DNA of 26,254 nucleotides from a virus. The number at the start of each line of letters is the position of its first letter. Within the stretch, counting starts at the first letter, position 1. A program made the position numbers and the translations under genes. The notes beneath the pieces were generated by a model. That model ran no database searches and was not told the origin of the DNA. It worked only from the letters and a program-made list of their open reading frames with translations. Where the stretch lies: positions 1 to 26,254 of IMG/VR virus record IMGVR_UViG_3300034279_001372, one strand, 5' to 3'. Positions 7,450 to 14,308 of this stretch are shown here, piece after piece.

Positions 7450-7674
7450 ATGGAAAAATTACACGGTAGATTAGTACTAGTACAGGATGGCAACGTAGAT
7501 CGTGCCTTGCGCAAGTTCAAGAAAAAGATAGCTGCTTCGGGGCTGTTGAATGATCTGCGAGAGCGCGAACACTATGTCAAACCCACTACTGCTCGCAAAC
7601 TCAAGGCCAGTGCCGCCGCCAGCCGTTGGCGCAAAAAGATGCGTGAGCAAGAACTGCCCAAAAAAATGTTCTAA
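7450..7674 (+). CDS. rpsU: Ribosomal protein bS21 homologue
   Basis: This 74-aa protein is highly basic and matches bS21 over most of its length. The VDRALRKFKKKIAASGLLNDLREREHY core corresponds to the family's ALRRFKR...G...E.RRREFYEKPT, and it is followed by KPTTARKLKASAA and a basic helical tail (SRWRKKMREQELPKKMF). bS21 sits near the anti-Shine-Dalgarno end of 16S rRNA in the 30S subunit and helps initiation. Phage-encoded bS21 is known in pelagiphages and huge phages and is thought to bias translation to viral mRNA. An AGGA site precedes the ATG, and the stop overlaps the next start (TAATG). Confidence 0.92.
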   Translation: MEKLHGRLVLVQDGNVDRALRKFKKKIAASGLLNDLREREHYVKPTTARKLKASAAASRWRKKMREQELPKKMF

Positions 7675-7910
7675 TGTACATAGAGTTTAGGTACGCACCG
7701 TCGGCTATGCTCACAGCAGCGATCAATCATGAAATGCATGCTTGGTCGGATAGATATGCAATTCCTTACTTTACCAAAACAGTCAGATACGGCAAAAGAT
7801 TCACGTTCAACGACGATGCACACTACAGTTTCTTTGCCATGACCTGGAACCCTACTTTACCAGTGCCCGATTACTACTTGGTTGAGCCAATGAGAATTGA
7901 CAGAAAATAA
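7674..7910 (+). CDS. Small hypothetical protein coupled to bS21
   Basis: This 78-aa protein starts in a TAATG overlap with the bS21 stop. It is aromatic-rich (MYIEFRYAPSAML..., YFTKTVRYGKRFTF, HYSFFAMTWNPTLPVPDYYLVEP) and looks like a mixed alpha/beta fold. There is no signal peptide, membrane segment or known motif. I do not recognise it. It ends the clpX-rpsU unit; the late-type promoter candidate for hsp20 begins 9 bases downstream. Confidence 0.72.
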   Translation: MYIEFRYAPSAMLTAAINHEMHAWSDRYAIPYFTKTVRYGKRFTFNDDAHYSFFAMTWNPTLPVPDYYLVEPMRIDRK

Positions 7911-7919
7911 TTTATCTGT

Positions 7920-7927
7920 TATAAATA
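7920..7927 (+). promoter_or_regulatory. T4-late-type promoter octamer TATAAATA
   Basis: This is an exact match to the T4 late consensus TATAAATA, with no sigma70 -35 box. Initiation would fall near 7933-7934, at the base of the hairpin at 7932-7957, giving a leader of about 58 bases for hsp20. Confidence 0.55.
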
Positions 7928-7931
7928 CATT

Positions 7932-7957
7932 TGTAGATGCTCATGGTGAGGTCTACA
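7932..7957 (+). other. 5' leader hairpin of hsp20
   Basis: Outer stem TGTAGA (7932-7937) pairs with TCTACA (7952-7957). Inner stem CTCA (7940-7943) pairs with TGAG (7947-7950) around a TGG loop. It lies at the predicted 5' end of the late-type transcript and could stabilise the mRNA. An RNA thermometer is less likely because it does not cover the AGGAG site at 7981-7985. Confidence 0.5.
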
Positions 7958-7991
7958 TCAAAACGTCATACTTGCTTAATAGGAGAAAAAC

Positions 7992-8450
7992 ATGACAAAA
8001 ACTCTAACCCTTCGCTCTTTCGACATTCCCGCAATTCACAAATTTGGTATCGGTTTCGATAACATGTTTGACGAACTCATGCGTGTGAGTGCTCAACAAG
8101 GCAACACCAACTACCCACCCTACGATATTGTACAAATCAATGATGACGAGTACATGATCAGCGTGGCTGTAGCTGGCTTTGGACACGACAATCTTTCAGT
8201 AACCAAGGATAAAAAAGTCTTGATCATTGAAGGCAAACACAGCCGTGATACGGTGGACAACGAAGACGCCACCGCAAAATACCTACACAAAGGCATCAGC
8301 GAACGAAACTTCCGCAGGGAATTTCAGTTGGCTGACCACGTGGAGATCAGCAATGCGCACCTTGAACTGGGCATCTTGAACATACACCTAAAGCGTGAAG
8401 TTCCAGAAGACGCCAAGCCAAAGACCATCTCTATCAGCTACACTTCTTGA
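7992..8450 (+). CDS. Small heat shock protein, Hsp20/IbpA type
   Basis: This 152-aa alpha-crystallin-domain chaperone would hold unfolding proteins during infection. The alpha-crystallin core runs from about residue 40 (NYPPYDIVQINDDEYMISVAVAGF) to about 140. It includes VLIIEGKH and the C-terminal pattern LELGILNIHLKREVPE, matching the family's A-x-x-x-n-G-v-L-x-I element. The C-terminal KTISI provides the short I-x-I-like oligomerisation tail. It has an AGGAG site and a late-type octamer upstream. Small Hsps are common in T4-like cyanophages and other large phages. It is probably transcribed separately from the clpX unit. Confidence 0.95.
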   Translation: MTKTLTLRSFDIPAIHKFGIGFDNMFDELMRVSAQQGNTNYPPYDIVQINDDEYMISVAVAGFGHDNLSVTKDKKVLIIEGKHSRDTVDNEDATAKYLHKGISERNFRREFQLADHVEISNAHLELGILNIHLKREVPEDAKPKTISISYTS

Positions 8451-8455
8451 TGTAG

Positions 8456-8463
8456 AGTAAATA
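8456..8463 (+). promoter_or_regulatory. Late-type promoter candidate AGTAAATA
   Basis: The sequence AGTAAATA differs from the T4 late octamer at two positions and lies 35 bases before the ATG at 8498. A perfect hairpin follows immediately. The same AGTAAATACTG-like string precedes the minus-strand gene at 17071, and a GGTAAATACTG one precedes the minus-strand gene at 25521, which supports a shared element. Confidence 0.42.
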
Positions 8464-8486
8464 CAGTGGCAGGAAACTGCCACTGT
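8463..8486 (+). terminator. Strong GAAA-loop hairpin after hsp20
   Basis: A 10-bp perfect stem (8463-8472 with 8477-8486) closes on a GAAA tetraloop. Only TTT follows before AGGAACACC, so termination would be weak. It may instead be a 3' stabilising hairpin for hsp20 or a 5' hairpin for the next gene. Confidence 0.55.
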
Positions 8487-8497
8487 TTAGGAACACC

Positions 8498-9187
8498 ATG
8501 GCTCAAATCGAACACAATCTTATTTCTGCAGATGAGATTGCATTATTCAAACAATACTACAACACATTCTCTACAGAAAAATATGTGAATGCTACCACCG
8601 ATGATCATCTCATGGTGAACCAAGGTCCCATAATTGATCATAGACTGTTGATTGAACCTTCAAAAAGTCAGCAGTGTTGGGATATTGTACAAAGAGTTAC
8701 CCATCATTTTTTGCCAGGATGTGAAAACATTTGGGCTAACTATCAGCGGCAAAGTCTGCCCCACAGCACACATGTGGACGACTACTGCAAACACTTTGAT
8801 GTTCCCACCTACACTGTTATTATTGCATTGGATACACATCCCGAATTCAATGTGATACTGTGCAAGGAAGAAGCCGACAGCAACGATCATCTAAGTCAAA
8901 TGCTGTACAACTGGGCCACACCTGCACCCAATCCAGCAACCAAGATCTGCAACATCAGCGAAACTGAAGATCTCGAACATTCAATTGACCCAGTTCATCA
9001 GCAATACTTTCTAGACTGGTTGACACCCGACGGTGTTTTCCGCTATACTGCTGGTAGTGGTGTATTCTTCTTGGCATCACAGATACATTGCTCGGGAAAC
9101 TGGCACAAGTACAACAAGTTTATCAACAAAGACCTAGTGCAAATTCATGCACACTACAACAAAGGAACAGGCAATGTCTCAATCTGA
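8498..9187 (+). CDS. Probable 2OG-Fe(II) oxygenase-like protein
   Basis: This 229-aa protein probably has a double-stranded beta-helix fold. The iron ligands would be HVD (residues 92-94) and a later histidine in SQIHCSGNWHK (H197 or H203), with K204 or K207 as candidates for binding 2-oxoglutarate. Small phage proteins of this type are usually predicted hydroxylases of protein, nucleotide or nucleic acid; no substrate can be read here. An AGGA site (8489-8492) precedes the ATG. Its last 14 bases overlap clpS. The assignment rests on motif spacing and overall look rather than a close match, so another DSBH or cupin protein is possible. Confidence 0.55.
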   Translation: MAQIEHNLISADEIALFKQYYNTFSTEKYVNATTDDHLMVNQGPIIDHRLLIEPSKSQQCWDIVQRVTHHFLPGCENIWANYQRQSLPHSTHVDDYCKHFDVPTYTVIIALDTHPEFNVILCKEEADSNDHLSQMLYNWATPAPNPATKICNISETEDLEHSIDPVHQQYFLDWLTPDGVFRYTAGSGVFFLASQIHCSGNWHKYNKFINKDLVQIHAHYNKGTGNVSI

Positions 9188-9485
9188 AACAAAAACACGT
9201 ATCAAACCTTCTGAGGCAGTGAAAGAACCTCCTATGTACAAAGTAATCTATCTCAACGACAATCAAACCACCATGGAGTTTGTTGTAGAAAGTTTGATGG
9301 AGTTTTTTGATTACAACGAAGAAACTGCGTTTACTATCACTGAAGACATTCACGAAGCAGGTTCAGCAGTGGTAGCAGTGTTGCCATTTGAAATTGCTGA
9401 ACAAAAAGGTATCGAAGTTACAATAAGTGCGCGAGCTCTAAGTTTTCCGTTGCAGATCAAACTTGAGCCTGATACTGTTCAATAA
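9174..9485 (+). CDS. clpS: ClpS, N-end rule adaptor
   Basis: ClpS binds proteins with destabilising N-terminal residues and normally hands them to ClpAP. The chosen ATG at 9174 has an AGGA site and gives 103 aa, like bacterial ClpS. The core MYKVIYLNDNQTTMEFVVE matches the family's MYKV.LvNDd.T.MEFV. Pocket residues are present: N28 and D29, M34 and H60 (E. coli N34, D35, M40, H66). The family's second aspartate is Asn here. The disordered N-terminus of about 20 residues, needed for delivery to ClpA, is retained. No ClpA is encoded in the window, so it either uses host ClpA, blocks it, or cooperates with another phage unfoldase. The stop overlaps the convergent gene by 7 bases. Confidence 0.93.
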   Translation: MSQSETKTRIKPSEAVKEPPMYKVIYLNDNQTTMEFVVESLMEFFDYNEETAFTITEDIHEAGSAVVAVLPFEIAEQKGIEVTISARALSFPLQIKLEPDTVQ

Positions 9486-10270
9486 TCCACAGTGATTCGC
9501 AAGGGGTGATACACATGCTGAGCCCATGCACCGTTGCTACTGCCTCTACAGTTATTGACATATCGAACACCACCACGCATTTGATCTATTGACCCTGGAT
9601 AGTGGCCAAAGCACCAGGTATGTATCTTTTGCTCACTGTCCACAGCCAGCGCCTGTTGCATGATCCTGTTGCCCATGGTATTGAATGCTAGTTTTCCTTC
9701 AAGACTGATGTCATGCGCAATCAGTGAAGGATCAGGTACTGTGTGAGTTACCATTACAATTTTCTTGACATCAGGATGTGTTTGTAGACGTTTCACTGAG
9801 TTTATCATGTACATGGCATCAGTGTTGGCCATTCTACTGATGGCTTTGACTGCTTCGTTGCTGAGATTGTGCTGCTCTTGAAATTGCTGTGCGCTTCCTG
9901 TGGGATCTATACCAAGATCAAAATCAAAACTCCACCAACCATTGGTACCTAGAATGGCTACTCCTTCTACCACTACCACATTGTCCTGTAGATACACCAC
10001 ATTGGGTATTCGGTTGATTTTGTGTACCAGATCAGCATAGCTGTAGCCTAAATTACCCAGGTGCGATTGGTGTTCGTCATTGCCATCAATGTAAAATACC
10101 GCTTGGTAGCTACGACCCAGTTCTCTCAAGGTTTCCACAGTATGTCTGCGATCTCGGCTGATATCACCGGCTACTACACACACAGGGCTGGTAGGCTGCA
10201 CACTCCAGTCCATAAGGGGCCATGCATCCACGTGCAAATCAGAAATTAAGTCAAATGTAAAAGTCATCAT
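9479..10270 (-). CDS. Calcineurin-like metallophosphoesterase
   Basis: This 263-aa protein carries the two-metal phosphoesterase motifs in order: DLH (residues 11-13), GD (35-36), GNDEH in place of GNHE (about 63-67), a VTHT histidine (about residue 174), and GHYP in place of GHTH (about 218). It would hydrolyse a phosphate mono- or diester; the substrate is unknown (nucleotide, RNA end or protein). It is the only minus-strand gene in this stretch. It converges on clpS with a 7-base overlap and diverges from the gene at 10292 with 21 bases between. The start could be either of two adjacent Met codons. Confidence 0.85.
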   Translation of the reverse strand: MMTFTFDLISDLHVDAWPLMDWSVQPTSPVCVVAGDISRDRRHTVETLRELGRSYQAVFYIDGNDEHQSHLGNLGYSYADLVHKINRIPNVVYLQDNVVVVEGVAILGTNGWWSFDFDLGIDPTGSAQQFQEQHNLSNEAVKAISRMANTDAMYMINSVKRLQTHPDVKKIVMVTHTVPDPSLIAHDISLEGKLAFNTMGNRIMQQALAVDSEQKIHTWCFGHYPGSIDQMRGGVRYVNNCRGSSNGAWAQHVYHPLRITVDY

Positions 10271-10291
10271 ACATATTTAAAAGGAAAACAC

Positions 10292-10654
10292 ATGTACATT
10301 ATTTTTGGAGACACCGCTAATCAAATACCCGACAGTCATACTGTGCTGGAGTTGGATACTGTGCGCCGACCACCGGACAACATCCCTGTGACTGCATACT
10401 GTGTGATTGACAAAATCCCCTTGCAAGAATTTCCTGTGGTAGAAAACAACAAGCAACTGCACAGCGAATTGATGCAGCATTATCGAGCACGTGACTGGGA
10501 CCAATGCGGACAAGCGATTCAGAATTTGTTGGGCAAATGGAACTGCGAGCTAGACAGCTTCTACACTGACCTTGGTCAACGTGTGGAGCAGTACCGCAGC
10601 AATCCTCCGCCCGCAGACTGGGACGGTACCTATCTCAAACTAGCCCATAAATAA
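10292..10654 (+). CDS. Hypothetical phage protein
   Basis: This 120-aa protein follows an AAAAGGA ribosome site in the 21-base divergent gap. The N-terminal half is beta-rich (MYIIFGDTANQIPDSHTVLELDTV), and the second half is helical (LHSELMQHYRARDWDQCGQAIQNLLGKW), resembling a TPR-like helix pair. It ends with NPPPADWDGTYLKLAHK. I recall similar small proteins in T4-like marine phages but no function. Its promoter must lie within the opposing metallophosphoesterase gene. It is probably the first gene before the glycosyltransferase-like protein. Confidence 0.78.
   Translation: MYIIFGDTANQIPDSHTVLELDTVRRPPDNIPVTAYCVIDKIPLQEFPVVENNKQLHSELMQHYRARDWDQCGQAIQNLLGKWNCELDSFYTDLGQRVEQYRSNPPPADWDGTYLKLAHK
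10646..10653 (+). promoter_or_regulatory. Late-type promoter candidate CATAAATA
   Basis: This matches the T4 late octamer at 7 of 8 positions and overlaps the stop codon of the preceding gene. Initiation would be near 10660, just before the GGGAG ribosome site (10666-10670) of the GTG-started gene at 10676. Confidence 0.42.
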
Positions 10655-10675
10655 CAGTTTAGATCGGGAGCCAAC

Positions 10676-11524
10676 GTGAAAACAGCAAGAATTATGCCAG
10701 TGGGTGGGCATCGAATTGGCAATGCGTGTCTTTCGCTACAGTTTGATCGCAATCTTGATCAGTTTGACAACACTTACATTATCAGCCCCATGCCCGGCGA
10801 TCGACTACAAAAAGTTTTTGAACGCTACAACATCAACACCACAGGGTTTGTGTATCTCACAGATCAGGATCTAATCAACTTATATCCACAGATCAACAAC
10901 TGGTATCTCACCAACGACTATCGTGGCGGTTGGTTGTTTCAACAGGCGCTGAAACTAGCTTGCATAGACCATGTAGATGCTGATCTTTTGTTTATACATG
11001 ATGCTGACACGTTTTGCACTAAACCTTATTCTTGCCTGATCAATCAAGAATTGAATTTATTCTATCAACCTAATACAAATCATAGCTGGGAATATTACAC
11101 AGCGGCTGAAAATCTCACTGGTATGCCAAGGCCATACCCTCATTCGTTTGTGTGTGACATGATGCCGGTGTTCAAAAAGGATTGGATTGCTTTGCGCAAC
11201 CGAATCACCAACACCTTTCCGGGATATTGGTTAGACACCGTTATTGATCAAACTCCTTGGGATCATGTTGCTGGAGTCAAATGGTTCAGCGAATATGAAC
11301 TTCTGGCCAACTGGTCCATATATCAAAATCCCAACATTGTGTTGACTCAGCAGCATCGTTTTGAATTCAAAAGTTTGGAAGCATTGACCCATCGAGATTT
11401 TCCTACAGAGTTCAATACAATCATTGACAAGAATCCCGTGGGGCAGGTACTGCCATTTGACTATGCCACTGACATTGTACACCACCTTGACGCTGTACTA
11501 GATCGACTAAATCGCACCTACTGA
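10676..11524 (+). CDS. Glycosyltransferase-like protein (DUF6492 type)
   Basis: This 282-aa protein starts with GTG after GGGAG (spacing 5). It shows a GT-A-like pattern: an early beta strand (RIMPVGGH), a WLFQQALKLACI helix (residues 86-97) and the DxD-type site DADLLFIHDADTFC (D109, D111), which would bind a metal and nucleotide sugar. The later PYPHSFVCDMMPVFKKD and WFSEYELLANW segments fit the DUF6492 family of putative glycosyltransferases. It may glycosylate a virion or host surface molecule. It is followed by a nucleotide-sugar dehydrogenase, which supports a role in sugar chemistry. The assignment is by motif; acceptor and donor are unknown. Confidence 0.7.
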   Translation: MKTARIMPVGGHRIGNACLSLQFDRNLDQFDNTYIISPMPGDRLQKVFERYNINTTGFVYLTDQDLINLYPQINNWYLTNDYRGGWLFQQALKLACIDHVDADLLFIHDADTFCTKPYSCLINQELNLFYQPNTNHSWEYYTAAENLTGMPRPYPHSFVCDMMPVFKKDWIALRNRITNTFPGYWLDTVIDQTPWDHVAGVKWFSEYELLANWSIYQNPNIVLTQQHRFEFKSLEALTHRDFPTEFNTIIDKNPVGQVLPFDYATDIVHHLDAVLDRLNRTY

Positions 11525-11531
11525 GTGTTTA

Positions 11532-11551
11532 TTTTGCCTGACACGGCAAAA
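11532..11551. other. Hairpin after the glycosyltransferase-like gene
   Basis: TTTTGCC (11532-11538) pairs with GGCAAAA (11545-11551) around TGACAC. No run of T follows on either strand, so it is not a standard intrinsic terminator, though it lies 7 bases after a stop and may cap the mRNA 3' end. Confidence 0.45.
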
Positions 11552-11577
11552 CCCCATAAATTAAATTATCGCAGTGG

Positions 11578-11606
11578 TTGTTCAAGACATCTGCAAATTG
11601 TATAAT
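11578..11606 (+). promoter_or_regulatory. Sigma70-type promoter P3
   Basis: TTGTTC (11578-11583), a 17-base spacer and TATAAT (11601-11606). Transcription would start near 11613, at the AAAGGA ribosome site, giving a leader of about 16 bases before the ATG at 11629. Confidence 0.75.
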
Positions 11607-11628
11607 CTATCTAAAGGAACACTCATAC

Positions 11629-12867
11629 ATGAAAAAAATTGGATTTATCGGAATCGGTAAACTTGGCCTTGACTGTGCTGAAGTTATGGCTGAAAAGCAC
11701 GAAGTTCGTGGTTACGACATTTACCCAAGAACCAGCGACACAGTAAAAGTCTGCGACATTGACGAACTTGTAAACAAAAGCGAATGGATCTTTATTGCTG
11801 TACCAACGCCACATGCTGAAGGATACGATGGTAGTGTGCCAAGCAGCCACATGACTCCCAAGGACTTTGGACATGACGCTGTGATTGATGCAATCAACAA
11901 GGTGAACCAACATGCCAAGACCAGCAAAAAGGTTGTGTTGATCTCTACTGTGCTTCCAGGCACAACACGTAGCAAATTTATTACATTGCTAGACCCCAAG
12001 CATCAGTTCTTGTACAATCCTTATCTGATTGCCATGGGTTCGGTTAAGTGGGACATGGCCAATCCAGAGATGGTTATTATTGGTACCGAAGACGGCGAGC
12101 TCACTGGTATTGCTGGTGAATTGATTGCCTTGTACAAAACCATCATGAACAACGACCCACGTTATGAAATTGGCACCTGGGACGAATGCGAAGCCATCAA
12201 GATCTTCTACAACACCTACATCTCGGCCAAGGTTGGCATCGTTAACATGATTCAAGACTTTGCCATGAAGATTGGCAACATCAACGTTGACGTTGTGACC
12301 AACGCTCTAGCACGAAGCACCATGCGACTACAAGGTCCCAAGTATATGACAGCAGGCATGGGTGATGCAGGTGCTTGCCATCCACGTGACAACATTGCGT
12401 TGCGTTGGTTGGCTGAACATTATGAAGTGGGCTATGACTTGTTTGATACAATCATGCATGCTCGTGAGATCCAGGCCAAGAACTTGGGCTTGTTCCTGGT
12501 TGAACAAGCACGAACAACAGGGTTGCCTATTGTGATCCATGGCAAAGCATACAAGCCTGACGTTGAATACTGCATTGGCAGCTACTCAACCTTGGTTGGT
12601 CACTATGTTAAAGAAGCAGGCATGCCAGTTGTGTATGTTGACCCACTGGCAGACAACATGGACGAAGTGGTCAAGGAAGTTGACGGTCCTGCTGTGTTCC
12701 TTTGGGCACACAATCGTAAAATTACTTACGAATATACTGGCGAACAAAAAGACACACAGGCCTACTGCGATATCAAGCCAGGATCAGTTATTGTTGATCC
12801 ATGGCGCAAACTAGCATCTACATCCGACTACCAAGTGGTCCACTATGGCAACACCCGCGGCGTTTAA
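11629..12867 (+). CDS. UDP-glucose/UDP-sugar 6-dehydrogenase family
   Basis: This enzyme family oxidises the C6 alcohol of a UDP- or GDP-sugar to a uronic acid using NAD+. The start at 11629 follows AAAGGA; a longer frame from 11578 would overlap the promoter. The 412 aa show a Rossmann GFIGIGKLG (5-13), the AVPTP motif (58-62), STVLPGTT (107-113), the central EAIKIFYNTYISAK with K191 and N195, and the catalytic cysteine C250 in GDAGACHPRDN, equivalent to GGSCFPKD. Substitution of the usual GGxC by AGAC and FPKD by HPRD marks a divergent subgroup, so the exact sugar is uncertain. It is the first gene of a unit with an oxygenase and an amidinotransferase. Confidence 0.85.
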   Translation: MKKIGFIGIGKLGLDCAEVMAEKHEVRGYDIYPRTSDTVKVCDIDELVNKSEWIFIAVPTPHAEGYDGSVPSSHMTPKDFGHDAVIDAINKVNQHAKTSKKVVLISTVLPGTTRSKFITLLDPKHQFLYNPYLIAMGSVKWDMANPEMVIIGTEDGELTGIAGELIALYKTIMNNDPRYEIGTWDECEAIKIFYNTYISAKVGIVNMIQDFAMKIGNINVDVVTNALARSTMRLQGPKYMTAGMGDAGACHPRDNIALRWLAEHYEVGYDLFDTIMHAREIQAKNLGLFLVEQARTTGLPIVIHGKAYKPDVEYCIGSYSTLVGHYVKEAGMPVVYVDPLADNMDEVVKEVDGPAVFLWAHNRKITYEYTGEQKDTQAYCDIKPGSVIVDPWRKLASTSDYQVVHYGNTRGV

Positions 12868-13363
12868 GTATCGCATTGATCAGTTCTGGGATGATGAGTT
12901 CAAAACGCTGGACTATATCCAAGAACCTTTCAACGATCCTGCCAGTGTAGCCTTATGGCTGTCACAAGGCTACACAAACAAGATTTGTGGTGACCTGTGT
13001 GACATGCGGCATACTCTGCCGTCTTGGACCAATCAATTTATCAAAATATACACTGAACTGGGATGGAAGGACATTGGTATTGCTTTTTATCGCATGCCCA
13101 CAGGCACAGTGATGCCGGTGCATAGTGATCTTTACAAACGCTATATTGAACTATTTGATTTGCAAGGACGCGAACACACTATCAAACGTGCGCTGTTGCT
13201 GTTGGAAGACTGGAAGTCAGGACACTATCTTGAAGTTGATAACCATGCCTATACCAACTGGCGTGCCGGCGATGTAGTAGAGTGGGTGTACAGCACTCCG
13301 CACATGGCAGCAAATCTTGGTCTTGAAGACCGCTACTCATTGCAAATTACAGGACACTTATGA
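12845..13363 (+). CDS. 2OG-Fe(II) oxygenase / aspartyl-hydroxylase-like protein
   Basis: This 172-aa protein has a double-stranded beta-helix pattern. It has a metal site HSD (93-95) preceded by FYRMPTGTVMPV, a central LLLLEDWKSGHYLEVDN, and a distal H153 in STPHMAANLG with R163 in RYSLQITG, the usual position of the 2-oxoglutarate-binding arginine. This resembles phage proteins related to aspartyl/asparaginyl beta-hydroxylases. The substrate is unknown. It overlaps the dehydrogenase by 23 bases and the amidinotransferase start by 4 (ATGA), so all three are probably co-translated and may work in one pathway. The ribosome site is poor. Confidence 0.72.
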   Translation: MATPAAFKYRIDQFWDDEFKTLDYIQEPFNDPASVALWLSQGYTNKICGDLCDMRHTLPSWTNQFIKIYTELGWKDIGIAFYRMPTGTVMPVHSDLYKRYIELFDLQGREHTIKRALLLLEDWKSGHYLEVDNHAYTNWRAGDVVEWVYSTPHMAANLGLEDRYSLQITGHL

Positions 13364-14277
13364 TATCCAGCTACGACGAATACAGTACACTGAAAAAGAT
13401 TGTGGTAGGTGATGCTTCCTATGCTAACTGGCCTGTGCATGATCCTGTGTTTAGAGCCGAAGCAGAACACACACTGTGGAAAGAAACGCCCTTGCCGTCG
13501 GGTCCTGTGCCACAGCACATTATTGATGAAGCCAACCAGGACCTGCAGGGCTTGTGTGATATCCTAACTGATCACGGAGTTGAAGTGGTGCGGCCTGCCA
13601 CCATGAACTTTCAAACACGCGATGGCATGTACAACTACTGCCCTCGTGATCGATTCATTGTGCATGGCAGTACTGTGATTGATCCTGCCATGATGTATCC
13701 CTGTAGAGACATGGAGTATCAGTGCTATGTTGACATATTGAAATCAGCTGATCGTGTGATACACATGCCACGAGCTGCTGGAATGGTGCTGGATGCAGCC
13801 AATGTGCTGCGAGTGTCCCAGAACCAATGGTTGTTTTTGGAATCAGCGTCGGGCAATCGTGCTGCCTATGAATGGCTGTGCGCTCAAGTGCCTGAAGTCA
13901 AAATTGAACTGTGTAACTTTTATGCCGGAGTGCATATTGATTCAACCATCGTGGCCCTGAATGCCACTACCTTTGTGGTTAATGGCAGCAGAGTCAACTC
14001 GACCACATTGCCCCGAATGTTGCAGGACAAACTCATATTGTATGTGAATGAGGTAGTACCACAGGATTTTTACCAGTATCCTTATGCATCAAAATGGATT
14101 GGTCTCAACATGCTCAGTATTGATCCCCACACAGTAATTGTAGACTCTGACCAAACTGACCTAATTCGCACCTTGGAAAGCCGACTGGGCATGACTGTGA
14201 TTCCGCATCGCCTGCGACACAGTCGTACCCTGGGTGGCGGATTTCACTGCACAACACTGGATTTGGTACGTGGTTGA
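13360..14277 (+). CDS. Amidinotransferase (glycine/inosamine amidinotransferase family)
   Basis: Members of this family move an amidino group from arginine to an amine, making a guanidino product and ornithine, through a cysteine intermediate. The 305-aa protein retains catalytic candidates: D97 in CPRDR, D145 in LDAANVLR, H192 in GVHIDST, and the nucleophile C297 in LGGGFHCTTLDLVR. It is shorter than human AGAT but has the full five-bladed pentein core. It starts in an ATGA overlap with the oxygenase. The -35 box of the next promoter overlaps its stop codon. The acceptor could be an amino sugar, an amino acid, an aminated nucleobase or a polyamine; the sequence does not say. Confidence 0.88.
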   Translation: MISSYDEYSTLKKIVVGDASYANWPVHDPVFRAEAEHTLWKETPLPSGPVPQHIIDEANQDLQGLCDILTDHGVEVVRPATMNFQTRDGMYNYCPRDRFIVHGSTVIDPAMMYPCRDMEYQCYVDILKSADRVIHMPRAAGMVLDAANVLRVSQNQWLFLESASGNRAAYEWLCAQVPEVKIELCNFYAGVHIDSTIVALNATTFVVNGSRVNSTTLPRMLQDKLILYVNEVVPQDFYQYPYASKWIGLNMLSIDPHTVIVDSDQTDLIRTLESRLGMTVIPHRLRHSRTLGGGFHCTTLDLVRG

Positions 14278-14302
14278 CCAATATTCAGCTTTGTTGTATA
14301 AT
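14274..14302 (+). promoter_or_regulatory. Sigma70-type promoter P4, likely leaderless
   Basis: TTGACC (14274-14279) overlaps the upstream stop codon, then a 17-base spacer and TATAAT (14297-14302). Seven bases later is the ATG at 14309, so the transcript would begin at or next to the start codon. There is no ribosome site. Confidence 0.85.
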
Positions 14303-14308
14303 ACAAGC

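Noticed and set aside
11532-11551. Intrinsic terminator after the glycosyltransferase-like gene
   Set aside because: The stem is good but no T run follows on either strand, so I list it only as a hairpin.
14234-14308. Upstream start for the UV endonuclease
   Set aside because: It would place promoter P4 inside the coding sequence, and the extra 25 residues do not resemble the family N-terminus.
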